The notes: generated by a model not told the origin, from the sequence alone. DNA of 7,846 nt from Nitrospiraceae bacterium (GCA_003523945.1 DOFS01000523.1:1-7846), one strand, 5' to 3'. Counted from the stretch's first letter, positions 1-5,844 are shown. Program-made: numbers and translations.

Positions 1-254
1 CAAAAGATGGCTTTTTGGAAGGACGGGCCAATTTGTTAGATCATCAATATACAGAAGCCTCAGAAGAGTTTGAACGTGCACTCCATCATTTAGATCAAGC
101 GGTTGAGTTGGACCCTCAAGGCCCTATGGCTCAAAAAATTAAAATAGTTAAACAAAAGATTCGGGAGATCCAGCAAAGCCTGGCTCAAGGCCATAGCCTC
201 CCTCCCAATTTATTGGACGAACTTCGCCGAGAGTTGCAATCCCTGATGCCTTGA
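1..254 (+). CDS. C-terminal fragment of a TPR-like helical protein (partial, 5' end outside window)
   Basis: The frame is open from the left edge (first full codon at position 3) to a TGA at 252-254, giving 83 residues with no initiator that must be used, so the gene almost certainly starts upstream of the window. Residues just inside the edge contain a TPR-type helix pair: a block EGRANLLDHQYTEASEEFER followed by a helix ending in AVELDPQGPMA, which matches the small/large residue spacing and the terminal D-P of TPR repeats. The tail (about 35 residues) is a charged helix, KIVKQKIREIQQSL, then LPPNLLDELRRELQSL, which could be amphipathic or coiled coil. TPR domains bind proteins; no specific role can be named from this piece. 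It is the only plus-strand gene here and converges on the HEAT-repeat gene. No strong terminator follows it on its own strand. Confidence 0.6.
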   Translation, partial: KDGFLEGRANLLDHQYTEASEEFERALHHLDQAVELDPQGPMAQKIKIVKQKIREIQQSLAQGHSLPPNLLDELRRELQSLMP

Positions 255-410
255 TCAGAGTTGTTCAAAAAGCTAGCCAGTTGCGTTTTCTGATTCTTTC
301 GGTACTCTCTTTTAATCCCCCTTCGTCAATTTTGGGTATTCTTTGGATTCTTTAATGATGTCCCACGGGAAACTTGAAGCCAGGTTAAGAAGATGTGATG
401 GGACTTCTCT

Positions 411-453
411 CATATAAAAAGACCTCTCCATTGCAGGGACAATGAAGAGGTCT
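411..453 (-). terminator. Rho-independent terminator of the HEAT-repeat gene
   Basis: Positions 420-427 (AGACCTCT) pair with 446-453 (AGAGGTCT), and after one mismatch 429-433 (CATTG) pair with 440-444 (CAATG), leaving a six-base loop. Read on the minus strand the stem is followed by five T residues (complement of 416-420) and then an AT-rich stretch. It lies 33 nt past the stop codon of the HEAT-repeat gene, where an intrinsic terminator is expected. Confidence 0.8.
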
Positions 454-485
454 GGTCTATTTAACCTGTGGTGGTTAATCAGGAG

Positions 486-1355
486 TCAAGCCGTGACGGC
501 CTGCTTCTTCCAGGCGGCCAACATGCGTTCAATCCGTAAGCGGACTACCAGGTCTGGATCTTTGATCAAGGGTTTGATCGCCTCTCGGCCACGAGGATCT
601 CCAATTTTTTCCAACGCGGCTGCCGAGGAGAGTCTGATGAACCAGTCAGGGTCTTGTAATCGTTCGATCAATAAATCAACGCTACTGGAATCCTTAATCT
701 CTCCAAGAGCGAGAATGGCCTGTTTTCTTATTACTTCATCTTGATTCTTCAGGCATTCCAGTAACCGTCCAACAGCGGGTTGTCCAAGTTCTGCGAGTGC
801 CCAGGTGGCATCGTCTTTAAATTCATCATTGTGGAGCATGGAAATTAACGGATCAAGGACGCGTTCATCGTTAATTTTTCCCAGTGCTTTAATCACCGAT
901 TTCCGGGCATCATAGTCACGTATATAGCGGAGCAGAAGATCAACAGCGGGAGAGCCAATCATGGCGATGGCTTCAACTGCGGCGTCTCGGACCTGCCAAT
1001 CCCCATCTCGAAGGCATCGAACGAGAGGTTCGACGCAGCGTTCATCACCCATTTCACCCAGGGTGATAACGGCTTCTCGTCGGACGACCCATTCCGGGTC
1101 GTTTAATAGATCGATCTGAATATCAATTTCATCTTTGACCTGCTCTTCAACCAGCTCTTCTTCCGCCTCTGTGTCCTCTTCAGTTTCGGCAGATGCGACC
1201 GTGTCTGCTGTTTCTTCATCCCCTTCCTTCGTTATGGCTTCTGAGACTTCGTCTACTAGCTCGTCTTGAGGCAAGGGTGTTTTGCCTTCCAACGATACAA
1301 ATTCCTCTGTTTTATCTGAAAATGCATCATCGATATTTTTTTGGTCGTCCTGCAT
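486..1355 (-). CDS. HEAT-repeat protein with acidic N-terminal tail
   Basis: This is a 289-residue protein with two parts. Residues 1 to about 80 are low complexity and strongly acidic (31 Asp/Glu against 5 Lys), probably disordered. Residues about 80-285 hold six to seven HEAT / PBS-lyase-type repeats of roughly 31 residues, each with a D-x-x-W/V-x-V-R start and an A-x-x-A-L-G-x-I/L-G-D turn; examples are NDPEWVVRREAVITLGEMGD (85-104), DGDWQVRDAAVEAIAMIG (117-134) and DPDWFIRLSSAAALEKIGD (235-253). Such solenoids are protein-interaction scaffolds; related repeats occur in phycobilin lyases, but no phycobilisome link is expected here. There is no signal peptide or membrane segment, so it is probably cytoplasmic. 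The ATG is preceded by GGAGG 9 nt upstream. It follows the small basic gene by 44 nt, likely in the same transcript, and ends at the 411-453 terminator. Exact function unknown. Confidence 0.88.
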   Translation of the reverse strand: MQDDQKNIDDAFSDKTEEFVSLEGKTPLPQDELVDEVSEAITKEGDEETADTVASAETEEDTEAEEELVEEQVKDEIDIQIDLLNDPEWVVRREAVITLGEMGDERCVEPLVRCLRDGDWQVRDAAVEAIAMIGSPAVDLLLRYIRDYDARKSVIKALGKINDERVLDPLISMLHNDEFKDDATWALAELGQPAVGRLLECLKNQDEVIRKQAILALGEIKDSSSVDLLIERLQDPDWFIRLSSAAALEKIGDPRGREAIKPLIKDPDLVVRLRIERMLAAWKKQAVTA

Positions 1356-1399
1356 GCCTCAATTCCTCCAAATTCTCTTCAGACTCGATCTGCAGAGTC

Positions 1400-1603
1400 T
1401 TATGCCTCTGCCGGAGCTTTCTTCGATTTTCGTTGATCCTCTTGTCGTTTGGCTGTTCGGACCTTTCGTTGAACTCGCCGTAACCGCTTTCGTAATGACC
1501 GGATGGATGAATCTCCCTCAGGGTTATCGTTACCCGCTAAGGATTTTTTTACCTTGGTTTTCAGGGTCGTTGCGTCTTCCTGAAGTGATCGTCGTTTGGC
1601 CAT
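1400..1603 (-). CDS. Small highly basic hypothetical protein (67 aa)
   Basis: This is a 67-residue product with 22 Lys/Arg against 8 Asp/Glu (net about +14). An N-terminal helix (KRRSLQEDATTLKTKVKKSL) is followed by a loop with NDNPEGD, then a second, Arg-rich helix (SIRSLRKRLRRVQRKVRTAKR) and a Lys-rich tail. The layout suggests a helical hairpin that could bind nucleic acid or an acidic protein; no family is recognised with certainty. The ATG has a good Shine-Dalgarno (AAGGAG, about 11 nt upstream) and a promoter candidate lies at 1674-1703. The frame is preferred over overlapping plus-strand frames because it has an RBS, a natural position ahead of the co-directional HEAT gene (44 nt gap), and a composition that looks like a real protein. 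Association with RNA, ribosomes or the acidic tail of the downstream HEAT protein is inference only. Confidence 0.75.
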   Translation of the reverse strand: MAKRRSLQEDATTLKTKVKKSLAGNDNPEGDSSIRSLRKRLRRVQRKVRTAKRQEDQRKSKKAPAEA

Positions 1604-1673
1604 GTGACAATGCTCTCCTTCTCAAGATTTTTGATTGACGAATATGTGGTATGGGTGGCCTTCTACCAAATTG

Positions 1674-1703
1674 AGTCTAGTCAAGGGGTTTGAATGGTGT
1701 CAA
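1674..1703 (-). promoter_or_regulatory. Sigma70-type promoter candidate for the basic protein / HEAT unit
   Basis: On the minus strand a perfect -35 hexamer TTGACA (1698-1703) is followed after 18 nt by TAGACT (1674-1679, four of six matches to TATAAT). Transcription would start near 1667, giving a leader of about 65 nt before the ATG at 1603. A second TTGAC (1680-1684) lies between the two boxes but has no good -10 partner. Predicted from consensus only. Confidence 0.4.
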
Positions 1704-1744
1704 CGGGGAAAGGGAGTTCTTGGACGGGGACTAAGGTTTTTTTC

Positions 1745-1784
1745 ATAAAAAAACCCTCGCTGGACGATCCCAGCGAGGGTTTTT
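1745..1784 (-). terminator. Strong bidirectional intrinsic terminator after the cytochrome c gene
   Basis: Perfect 10-bp stem CCCTCGCTGG (1754-1763) with CCAGCGAGGG (1770-1779) and a six-base loop, flanked by A7 on the left (1747-1753) and T5 on the right (1780-1784). It therefore ends transcripts on either strand. On the minus strand it sits 22 nt past the stop codon of the cytochrome gene and insulates it from the basic protein/HEAT unit. Confidence 0.92.
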
Positions 1785-1806
1785 CCGAAGCGCACGCAAT
1801 GAAAAA

Positions 1807-2265
1807 TTACTTGCAGAAACTTCTTTCGTAAGCAATGACCTTCCAGGCTTCTTCTTCACTAATGGTGGCTGGGACCAATGGAACCATTCCTGTTCCCGGG
1901 CTACCATTCTTGATGACCCACATGAGTTCGCCATCTTTCCGCTTCTTGTGAAATTTGCAATTGGTGAAGTCACGGGGACCAGGGGTCAAAACCGCTCCTG
2001 CCGGCCCTTGGCCGTTGCCGTCCTTGCCGTGGCAGTTAATGCAGGTCCCTTTTCCCTCATATAAGGCCTTACCTTCTGCGATGATTTCCGGTGAAGCATC
2101 TTCAGCCTTGGAATATAAGTCTGTTTTATCTTTTTTGGCCGCACCCCGTTGATCAGCCGGAACACGGGATGGAAGGGGATCTTTTTCTGGTCCGGCAATG
2201 GCCAAGCCAGTGGTCAAAAACATGGCAGCGGTTAGGGTTCCTAGCACTTTCAACGAAAACGTCAT
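1807..2265 (-). CDS. Mono-haem c-type cytochrome, secreted
   Basis: This 152-residue protein has a Sec signal peptide: Lys6, a hydrophobic core at about 7-22, and a likely cut after Ala24 (GLAIA/GPEK). One covalent haem site CINCH lies at 75-79, inside the typical cytochrome c class I context (EGKALYEGKGTCINCHGKDGNGQGPAG). Met127 in GTGMVP is the likely distal axial ligand, and the C-terminal helix EEAWKVIAYERSF is the usual class I ending. The protein should be an electron carrier in the periplasm, free or as part of a larger complex; the partner is not shown. Two further cysteines (103 and 151) might form a disulfide. The ATG has an ideal AGGAGG (2271-2276) five bases upstream. The gene stands alone, between its own promoter (2419-2448) and terminator (1745-1784), so it is probably monocistronic. 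The family call is firm; the specific pathway is not known. Confidence 0.93.
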   Translation of the reverse strand: MTFSLKVLGTLTAAMFLTTGLAIAGPEKDPLPSRVPADQRGAAKKDKTDLYSKAEDASPEIIAEGKALYEGKGTCINCHGKDGNGQGPAGAVLTPGPRDFTNCKFHKKRKDGELMWVIKNGSPGTGMVPLVPATISEEEAWKVIAYERSFCK

Positions 2266-2418
2266 GTAAGCCTCCTAGGTTAAACAGAGTTGATGAGACC
2301 GTAAAAACCAATGGGGTGCATTATCGCTTCCCCTGTCTTCTATCCTCTTGTTGGGTTGGTGTCGTTTGAGGGGGTAGTAACCTAATACAGGTCAACGCTA
2401 AACCACCCAAACCTTTTT

Positions 2419-2448
2419 ATCATATCAATCGGTTTTTTGGGCTGTCAA
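2419..2448 (-). promoter_or_regulatory. Strong sigma70-type promoter for the cytochrome c gene
   Basis: On the minus strand a perfect TTGACA (2443-2448) is followed after 18 nt by TATGAT (2419-2424, five of six consensus bases) in an AT-rich setting. The expected start is near 2412, leaving a leader of about 145 nt before the ATG at 2265. The leader can form a modest hairpin (GGGG-GC at 2313-2319 with GC-CCC at 2326-2333), and a 12-bp palindrome lies upstream at 2488-2499. Confidence 0.65.
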
Positions 2449-2487
2449 GAATCAAAAAAAATCCAGAGTTATGGTGCAGTTTAGTTG

Positions 2488-2499
2488 ACTTGGCCAAGT
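2488..2499. promoter_or_regulatory. Perfect 12-bp palindrome upstream of the cytochrome promoter
   Basis: ACTTGGCCAAGT is a perfect palindrome. Its centre lies about 48 bp upstream of the -35 box centre, roughly -80 from the predicted start, a position compatible with an activator site. No regulator is encoded nearby, and a 12-bp palindrome can occur by chance, so operator function is inference. Confidence 0.25.
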
Positions 2500-2539
2500 T
2501 CATAATCTTCGTCCGTTGTGTTCAGTTGAATAAAGGGAG

Positions 2540-2790
2540 GTTCCGGAAGGGGGTTGCCTTGGTCTCTGCCTTTTTCTGTGACTAAAATTCAGAGCTTCGG
2601 CGCCAAATTCCACCTACACGGAAGTTGGCGGCAGGTTCCCCAGGGCAAAAAAGGCATGGGGTCTTTGCATAGGATGGTCTTCGCGACAAACCCACGGGTT
2701 CCTTCGGAAATGGTTTTGCAGCAAAATTCGGAGGATTGTGCAAAAGTCCGTAGTAAGGAATTTCTGACTTTTTCCAGTAACAAAGGGTGG
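2540..2790. repeat. Hairpin-rich intergenic segment, possible degenerate repeat element or structured RNA
   Basis: This stretch of the 600-nt gap between rodZ and the cytochrome gene carries several dyads in a row. CGCCAA plus TTCC (2601-2611) pair with GGAA plus TTGGCG (2620-2630) around an eight-base loop. CCCCA (2638-2642) pairs with TGGGG (2657-2661). AACCC (2689-2693) pairs with GGGTT (2696-2700). A long imperfect hairpin covers 2700-2735 around TTTTGCAGCAAAA. Two direct near-copies are present: AAAATTCAGAG (2584-2594) and AAAATTCGGAG (2723-2733). Both strands have open frames of 64-91 codons here with TTG starts; neither has a good RBS or a recognisable domain. The segment could be a dispersed extragenic repeat, a dead mobile element or a non-coding RNA. 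I see nothing convincing in the remaining bases of the gap (2500-2540 and 2790-2866). Confidence 0.35.
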
Positions 2791-2866
2791 GGTGCGAATG
2801 GCTTAAGAATTAGGTGGGGAATGAGATGAGGTTGGTTGTGTGGACCACTGTCGGTCGTTTTGCAAG

Positions 2867-3739
2867 TTAGGATTTCAGGCGAATGTCTCGGACCACCTGA
2901 CCTGGTTTTCCAAATGGACCTTGTAGCTGTCCATTGAGGTGGATAATTACCCCGGCTGCATTGCCTAACGTGAGCAAATATTGTGTATTCGCATTCCAGG
3001 TGACTTTTTGCCCTGGTTGTAATAAGGCCTCGTGCGGAGGCTGGTCGTCCGACTGCACCACCACCCAGGTCAGTTGGGTGGCTTCGATTTCCAGGACCAA
3101 AGATTCATCGGCCCCTGAGGCCTTTTCGGGGGCGGGGGAAACGGGCAAGATAGGTGATAATTCTTGAGATGCAGGGGGTGGTGATAACGGTGTGACGCTA
3201 GGAGAGGGGGAAGAGAGCGGAAGCGGGGGGTCGACAGCGGCTTCTGGTGAGACGCTGACTGGAGAGTCTTCAACAGAGGGCGTAGGTTCCAGTATGGCTT
3301 CTTTTGATTTTCCATTGCTTAGTAAAGGAGCTTCAGGTTCGATTGTGGGTGGCAGAGTTTCTTGCTGTCCGGGTAACAGATAAAATAGTACTCCACCGAG
3401 GACCACAAACAGAATGACAACAAGGTTCCAATTGAATTGTTTGCGATGGGCCGCCTGTTTTGTGACCTGAATGTCTTGTTGCTCTTCTTGGGCGCGATCA
3501 TAGAAATTGCTGGATGAGGTCAGGAAAAGCTGAAGGGCATTATCTTCATCCAGCCCCAACGAACGTGCGTAAGACCGCACGAACCCTTTGACGAACACTT
3601 TGGCTGGGAGACTTTCAAAATCCTCTTCCTCCAGTGCTTGAAGGTGGTGCTGTTGAATACGGGTTCGGGAAGCGATCTGTTCCAAGGACAAACCTTGACG
3701 TTCTCGAGCCTGTTGGAGCAATCCACCAAGAGTTTCCAT
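2867..3739 (-). CDS. rodZ: RodZ-like membrane-anchored HTH protein
   Basis: This 290-residue protein has the full RodZ layout. Residues about 4-70 form the cytoplasmic helix-turn-helix domain (LGGLLQQARERQGLSLEQIA, then the conserved YARSLGLDED at 57-66), which in E. coli RodZ binds MreB. A basic stretch (97-101) precedes a single membrane helix at about 103-122 (NWNLVVILFVVLGGVLFYLL), then a Pro/Ser-rich periplasmic linker at about 123-207. The C-terminal DUF4115-type beta domain spans about 212-288 (LVLEIEATQLTWVVVQSD ... GQLQGPFGKPGQVVRDIRL). RodZ couples the MreB cytoskeleton to the wall-elongation machinery and cell shape. The ATG has only a weak AGGA about 8 nt upstream. The gene follows pfkB by 105 nt, and no mreB is visible. 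No clear terminator follows it. Similar proteins are often named only as HTH-domain proteins. Confidence 0.88.
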   Translation of the reverse strand: METLGGLLQQARERQGLSLEQIASRTRIQQHHLQALEEEDFESLPAKVFVKGFVRSYARSLGLDEDNALQLFLTSSSNFYDRAQEEQQDIQVTKQAAHRKQFNWNLVVILFVVLGGVLFYLLPGQQETLPPTIEPEAPLLSNGKSKEAILEPTPSVEDSPVSVSPEAAVDPPLPLSSPSPSVTPLSPPPASQELSPILPVSPAPEKASGADESLVLEIEATQLTWVVVQSDDQPPHEALLQPGQKVTWNANTQYLLTLGNAAGVIIHLNGQLQGPFGKPGQVVRDIRLKS

Positions 3740-3773
3740 GGCGTTTTCCTAAATGAGGAAGGCCTTTCCCGTA

Positions 3774-3802
3774 TTCATAGTGATTGGCTCGTCATGAGAC
3801 AA
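3774..3802 (-). promoter_or_regulatory. Weak promoter candidate for rodZ
   Basis: In the 105-nt gap between pfkB and rodZ, TTGTCT (3797-3802) and TATGAA (3774-3779) lie 17 nt apart on the minus strand, each matching four of six consensus bases. Transcription would start about 28 nt before the rodZ ATG. It may be an internal promoter allowing rodZ to be expressed apart from mtnP-pfkB. Consensus evidence only. Confidence 0.3.
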
Positions 3803-3844
3803 GATCTCTCAGGGGGAAAGGCGTGCGTACCGCAACCTCTAGGC

Positions 3845-4759
3845 CTATGACAAATCCTCAAAATGAGTCAGATGTTTGAATGATGTAAATCGTTCATCAA
3901 TGTCTTCACGGGTCAAATTCCTGAGTCGGTCCAGGCTAAATTCCTCCACATTAAATGATGCCATGACACTCCCAAAAATGATGGCCTGTCGAAGCCCAGC
4001 CTCTGAGTAGTTTTCTGTGGCAGCGAGGTACCCCATAAAGCCTCCGGCAAAAGTGTCGCCTGCGCCGGTTGGATCCTTTACCGCTTCCAACGGATAGGCT
4101 GGAGCCCCAAAAATTCCCTGTTGATGAAACATGAGGACCCCATATTCTCCGCGTTTAATGATCAGGGTTTTTGGACCACGCGATAAGATCCGTTTCGCCA
4201 CTTTCACGAGGTTGGCGTCGTCGCCCAAGGCGCGGGCCTCGCCGTCATTGATGACCAGGATATCGATATGTTCGAGCACTTTCCATAGCGCCTCTCGTTT
4301 CCCCTCAATCCAAAAGTTCATGGTATCGCACGCCACGATGGATGGTCGCTTCACTTGATTCAGGACATCCAGTTGTAATTCGGGGTCAATGTTGCCCAGA
4401 AACAAGGCGGATGGCGTGGCGTAGCTGGCAGGAATTTTCGGCCGAAATGTTTCGAGAACATTGAGATGTGTTTCCAGGGTTTGAGCTTCATTGAGTTGGT
4501 AAGAATATTCTCCTCGCCAGCGGAAGGTTTTCCCAGGACGGTGCTCTAATCCTTCCAGGTTGATCCCTCGACTGCGCAGGAAATCAAGATGTTCATTTGG
4601 GAAGTCTTCGCCAACGACGGCAATGAGATTCACGTCTGTGAAAAAACTTGCCGAGGTGGAAAAATAGGTGGCGGATCCTCCCAGCACATTCGAGGCTTCG
4701 CCAAAAGGTGTTCGTACAGAATCAAAGGCTACGGATCCTACAACTAATAAATTACCCAT
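3845..4759 (-). CDS. PfkB-family (ribokinase-like) sugar or nucleoside kinase
   Basis: This 304-residue protein has the normal length for the family. The N-terminal substrate-binding region has GGSATYFS (27-34). The N-x-x-E motif (NDGEA, 171-175) helps hold metal and phosphate. KRGEYGV (202-208) is followed by the PfkB signature DPTGAGDTFAGGFMGYL (229-245), which contains the anion hole and the catalytic base Asp235. It should transfer a phosphate from ATP (or ADP) to a hydroxyl of a sugar or nucleoside. A DTMNFWI block (145-151) may mark a subfamily. The gene starts only 5 nt after the mtnP stop and has an AAAGG in the mtnP end as RBS, so the two are likely co-translated. A substrate linked to methylthioadenosine or purine salvage (adenosine, ribose, ribose-1-phosphate or methylthioribose) is therefore inferred; residue patterns alone do not settle it. 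Confidence 0.88.
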   Translation of the reverse strand: MGNLLVVGSVAFDSVRTPFGEASNVLGGSATYFSTSASFFTDVNLIAVVGEDFPNEHLDFLRSRGINLEGLEHRPGKTFRWRGEYSYQLNEAQTLETHLNVLETFRPKIPASYATPSALFLGNIDPELQLDVLNQVKRPSIVACDTMNFWIEGKREALWKVLEHIDILVINDGEARALGDDANLVKVAKRILSRGPKTLIIKRGEYGVLMFHQQGIFGAPAYPLEAVKDPTGAGDTFAGGFMGYLAATENYSEAGLRQAIIFGSVMASFNVEEFSLDRLRNLTREDIDERFTSFKHLTHFEDLS

Positions 4760-4764
4760 AATGA

Positions 4765-5682
4765 TTAGGACCTTTTCTTGGTATGAATGGTGGTCGATAA
4801 ATGGCGCTTCAGCAAGAGCTGATACCGCTTCCGCAGTGTCGGGCTAATTCGATTAAGCGGTGTGATGACGGCGTATTCCAATGCGGTCTGACACGAGCAG
4901 GTCCCAAGGTCTTTTACGATCTCAAGCGCGTGTTGTAAAACCAGTTTAGCGGTTTCGACATTGCGATGCATGATGGATAAAATGGCCCCAACGGACACCG
5001 CGTCTTCCGTTTCGTGCCAGCAATCATAATCTGTCACCAGCGCGAGGGTGGCATAGCACAGTTCTGCTTCACGAGCCAATTTGGCTTCCGGAATATTGGT
5101 CATGCCAATGACATCTACACCCCATTGGCGGTATAGCAACGATTCAGCCCGACTGGAGAATTGGGGCCCTTCAATACAGAGGTACGTTCCAGGACGGTGC
5201 ACCTTTACAGGAACCTCCAAGCTGGCCTTTTCTAACACACTCGACAAAGTCCCACATATCGGATCCGCGAAGGCCACATGTGCGACGATTCCCTGGTCGA
5301 AAAAGGTGTTGTTACGCTGAGTGGTTCGGTCAATGAATTGATCGGGAAGGACAAAGTCCCCCGGTCGGATAGATTCCTTCATGCTTCCTACGGCGCTGAC
5401 GGAAAATATTTTCGTCACACCCAGGGATTTTAGGGCATGAATGTTCGCGCGATAATTGATGGCGGAAGGCAGAGTGCGATGTCCTCGACCGTGGCGAGCC
5501 AAAAAGGCGACTCGCATGCCATGAAAAGTTCCCAGAATAATGGCGTCAGAAGGTTTTCCAAACGGGGTTGTCATCCGGACTTCTTTGAGGTTGGTGAACC
5601 CGTCCATTTGATATAGTCCACTGCCTCCGATAATTCCGATTTGGGCCCGTGGGGTAGGCGAGGGGGGGCGTTTAAGGTTCAC
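4765..5682 (-). CDS. mtnP: S-methyl-5'-thioadenosine phosphorylase
   Basis: This 305-residue, cytosolic enzyme splits 5'-methylthioadenosine with phosphate into adenine and 5-methylthioribose-1-phosphate, recycling the by-product of polyamine and related SAM-dependent synthesis. Motifs run in family order: phosphate-binding GIIGGSGLY (16-24), RHGRGH (63-68), NYRAN (76-80), SAVGS (96-100), EGPQFSSRAES (171-181), IGMTNIPEAKLAREAELCYA (192-211) with substrate Met194, and TDYDCW (217-222), whose two Asp residues recognise the 6-amino group and favour methylthioadenosine/adenosine over inosine. A CSC motif at 262-264 matches the CXC reported in thermophilic archaeal homologues. The start is GTG, with GGAG 8 nt upstream; no other start keeps the GGSG motif. 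The C-terminus is slightly longer and more basic than usual. It is tightly coupled to pfkB. Guanosine/inosine phosphorylase activity is less likely. Confidence 0.95.
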   Translation of the reverse strand: MNLKRPPSPTPRAQIGIIGGSGLYQMDGFTNLKEVRMTTPFGKPSDAIILGTFHGMRVAFLARHGRGHRTLPSAINYRANIHALKSLGVTKIFSVSAVGSMKESIRPGDFVLPDQFIDRTTQRNNTFFDQGIVAHVAFADPICGTLSSVLEKASLEVPVKVHRPGTYLCIEGPQFSSRAESLLYRQWGVDVIGMTNIPEAKLAREAELCYATLALVTDYDCWHETEDAVSVGAILSIMHRNVETAKLVLQHALEIVKDLGTCSCQTALEYAVITPLNRISPTLRKRYQLLLKRHLSTTIHTKKRS

Positions 5683-5690
5683 TTACTTGT

Positions 5691-5694
5691 CTCC
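5691..5694 (-). promoter_or_regulatory. Ribosome binding site that fixes the GTG start of mtnP
   Basis: GGAG on the minus strand lies 8 nt before the GTG at 5680-5682. An ATG slightly upstream (5697-5699) is in another frame and reaches a TGA after six codons, so it cannot start mtnP. Confidence 0.5.
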
Positions 5695-5789
5695 GTCATG
5701 TGAGAAGTCTCTCTGATCACAGGGGAAAGGCATAAGAATTGGGTGGCATGGTGAGTTGATGCCGAATTAATGGGGGGCAATCCATGTTT

Positions 5790-5844
5790 AAAAAAAGGTT
5801 AAGATTCCCGCATTGTATCATGGCCGGCTCTGTGTGGTTAACCT
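5790..5844 (-). terminator. Long-loop terminator candidate overlapping the miaA stop codon
   Basis: On the minus strand AGGTTAA (5838-5844, containing the miaA TAA) can pair with TTAACCT (5796-5802), which is followed directly by a run of T (complement of 5790-5796). The 35-nt interior holds a GC-rich patch (GCCGGC, 5822-5827) and can form a secondary stem. The 7-bp AT-rich outer stem is weak, so termination may be partial. If active, it separates mutL-miaA from mtnP-pfkB. Confidence 0.45.

Noticed and set aside
267..289. Weak hairpin (AAAA-GC with GC-TTTT) after the TPR gene
   Set aside because: Only two GC pairs plus A-T pairs with a mismatch; too weak to call a terminator with confidence.
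442..744. Plus-strand open frame of 100 codons
   Set aside because: It lies antisense to the HEAT-repeat coding region, begins inside the terminator hairpin and has no domain or RBS.
1193..1638. Two overlapping plus-strand frames (96 and 118 codons)
   Set aside because: Both are antisense to the acidic part of the HEAT gene and to the small basic gene, whose minus-strand frames have RBSs and sensible context; the plus products look random (Leu/Cys/Phe-rich).
2091..2369. Plus-strand frame of 92 codons
   Set aside because: Antisense to the cytochrome c signal peptide and leader; no RBS or domain.
2589..2783. Minus-strand frame of 64 codons with five cysteines
   Set aside because: TTG start with no Shine-Dalgarno upstream and it overlaps the same hairpins. 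The cysteine content is notable, but spacing does not match a known metal-binding motif.
2554..2829. Plus-strand frame of 91 codons in the rodZ-cytochrome gap
   Set aside because: TTG start, no well-placed RBS, no recognisable domain, and it runs through the hairpin cluster; more likely chance or repeat-derived. Kept only as part of the structured segment.
2838..2857. Possible terminator just after rodZ (GACC/GGTC dyad)
   Set aside because: The stem is four base pairs with no T-run on the minus strand; no terminator for rodZ could be supported.
5679..5699. Six-codon leader frame overlapping the mtnP start
   Set aside because: Its ATG has no RBS of its own and the frame is too short to show coding; the overlap with GTG is likely chance.
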